Part shown: piece by piece, positions 6,214 to 7,150 of the stretch
Layout of the letters: every line of letters begins with the position of its first letter
How positions within the stretch are numbered: position 1 is the stretch's first letter
Notes under the pieces: model-generated
The model's input: the letters and a program-made list of their open reading frames with translations, nothing else
Told to the model about the DNA's origin: nothing
The model's database searches: none
DNA from: Pseudomonadota bacterium
Lineage (GTDB): Bacteria; Pseudomonadota; Alphaproteobacteria; Azospirillales; Azospirillaceae
DNA: 7,150 bases
NCBI GenBank assembly: GCA_023416455.1
Contig: JAEZHQ010000042.1
Coordinates: 1 to 7,150 of the forward strand
Direction of reading: 5' to 3'
Made by a program: the position numbers and the translations under genes

Positions 6214-7150
6214 ATGGACGATCCTTCCGTCCGGCCGCTCACCGACGACCTCGTTCTGCCCTTCCAGATCGAGGCGTCGCGCCTGCGCGGCCGCATGGTC
6301 AAGCTCGGCCCAGCCCTGGACGAGATCCTGACCCGCCACGCCTACCCGGAGCCGGTCGCCCGCCTCCTGGCCGAGACGGTGGCGCTCGCGGTGCTGCTCT
6401 CCAGCATGCTGAAGTACGACGGCATCTTCACGCTCCAGACCAAGGGCGACGGCCCGATCGGGCTGATGGTCGCCGACATCACCTCGGTCGGCGACCTCCG
6501 CGCCTACGCCCAGTACGACGAGGAGGCCCTGCGCAGGGCCGCCGACGACATCGCCATCGCACCGGCGCCGGCGCTGCTGGGCAAGGGCCACATCGCCTTC
6601 ACGGTGGACCAGGGGGCCAACACCGACCGCTACCAGGGCATCGTCGAGCTGTACGGCAAGACGCTGGCGGACTGCGTGCAGCATTACTTCCGCCAGTCGG
6701 AACAGATCGACACCGGCCTCACCGTGTCGGTCGACCAGGAGAACGGCGACGGCGCCTGGCGGGCCGGCGGCATCATGGTGCAGCGCCTGCCCCAGGACCC
6801 GGCCGAGCGGTCGCCGGGCTCCGGCCAGGAGGACGATTGGCGGCGCGCCATGGTCCTGCTGGCCAGCGCCACCGGCGAGGAGCTGCTGTCCCCCGGCCTG
6901 GCGCCCAGCGAACTCCTGTTCCGTCTCTTCCACGAGGACGGCGTGCGCGTCTGGCAGGCCAAGGCGCTGCGCTTCGGCTGCCGCTGCTCGCGCGAGCGGG
7001 TGGCGGCCATGCTGGGCAGCCTGCCGCGCGCCGAGGTCCAGGATCTGAAGATCGACGACGGGCGGGTCGAGGTGGTCTGCCAGTTCTGCTCGACCGCCTA
7101 CCATTTCGACGACGCCGACCTCGACCGCGTCTACGGCTCCCCGGACGGCC
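6214..7150 (+). CDS. hslO: Redox-regulated chaperone Hsp33 (3' end off window)
   Basis: 312 codons are present from ATG 6214 with no stop before the edge. Hsp33 is a cytosolic holdase kept inactive by zinc on four reduced cysteines; oxidation and unfolding release the zinc, and it then binds unfolding proteins. The N-terminal domain shows 'LVLPFQIEASRLRGRMV' (near 13-29), LLSSMLKYDGIFTLQTKGDGP (split, near 62-82) and FRQSEQIDT (near 162-170), all typical. The zinc cysteines are Cys256 and Cys258 (CRC), then Cys289 and Cys292 (CQFC), spaced CxC-X30-CxxC as in the family, so the redox switch is intact. The length is close to complete; only the last residues should be missing. The gene follows argF by 7 bases and appears to be part of the argD-argF transcript. 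The alternative ATG at 6211 would add one residue. Confidence 0.95.
   Translation, partial: MDDPSVRPLTDDLVLPFQIEASRLRGRMVKLGPALDEILTRHAYPEPVARLLAETVALAVLLSSMLKYDGIFTLQTKGDGPIGLMVADITSVGDLRAYAQYDEEALRRAADDIAIAPAPALLGKGHIAFTVDQGANTDRYQGIVELYGKTLADCVQHYFRQSEQIDTGLTVSVDQENGDGAWRAGGIMVQRLPQDPAERSPGSGQEDDWRRAMVLLASATGEELLSPGLAPSELLFRLFHEDGVRVWQAKALRFGCRCSRERVAAMLGSLPRAEVQDLKIDDGRVEVVCQFCSTAYHFDDADLDRVYGSPDG

Noticed and set aside
4902..6302. A 466-residue open frame antisense to argD and argF, and others at 3952-5037 and 6076-7104.
   Set aside because: They are antisense to strongly recognised genes, with His/Gly/Ala/Arg-rich composition typical of GC-rich shadows and no family motifs.

Overview
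The window is high-GC DNA with dense, G/C-ending codon use. The gene content (argD-argF-hslO next to a recX and an ABC-2 permease, plus a TPR-bearing P-loop NTPase of a type I associate with Rhodospirillales) suggests an alphaproteobacterium, probably Azospirillum or a relative. The genus is inferred from protein resemblance and was not tested by a search.

The left third (1-2313, minus strand) is the 5' part of one large gene that runs off the left edge. It is open in one frame with no stop and encodes a STAND-type NTPase (Walker A and Walker B visible) followed by a tandem array of nearly identical 46-residue tetratricopeptide (TPR) units, repeating every 138 bp. Its start region carries a 15-bp tandem repeat that duplicates the start codon. 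A 197-bp gap containing several inverted repeats (2314-2510) separates it from recX (2511-3071, minus), the RecA modulator.

The right part is on the plus strand. An ABC-2 permease (3167-3970) is divergent from recX and has no ATPase partner in view. A 116-bp gap follows, holding a good sigma70-like promoter (3997-4025) directly followed by a strong terminator-like hairpin (4035-4065). Then comes a tight block: argD (4087-5256), argF (5256-6206, overlapping argD by one base) and hslO/Hsp33 (6214 to the right edge, lacking only its C-terminal end). ArgD and ArgF catalyse the acetylornithine aminotransferase and ornithine carbamoyltransferase steps of arginine synthesis. Hsp33 is a redox-activated holdase that appears to share their transcript.

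Most of the window is ordinary chromosomal housekeeping content. The parts worth a second look are the repeat-rich NLR-like STAND protein with its duplicated start, and the promoter-hairpin arrangement before argD. I found no RNA genes, CRISPR array, transposase or phage genes.
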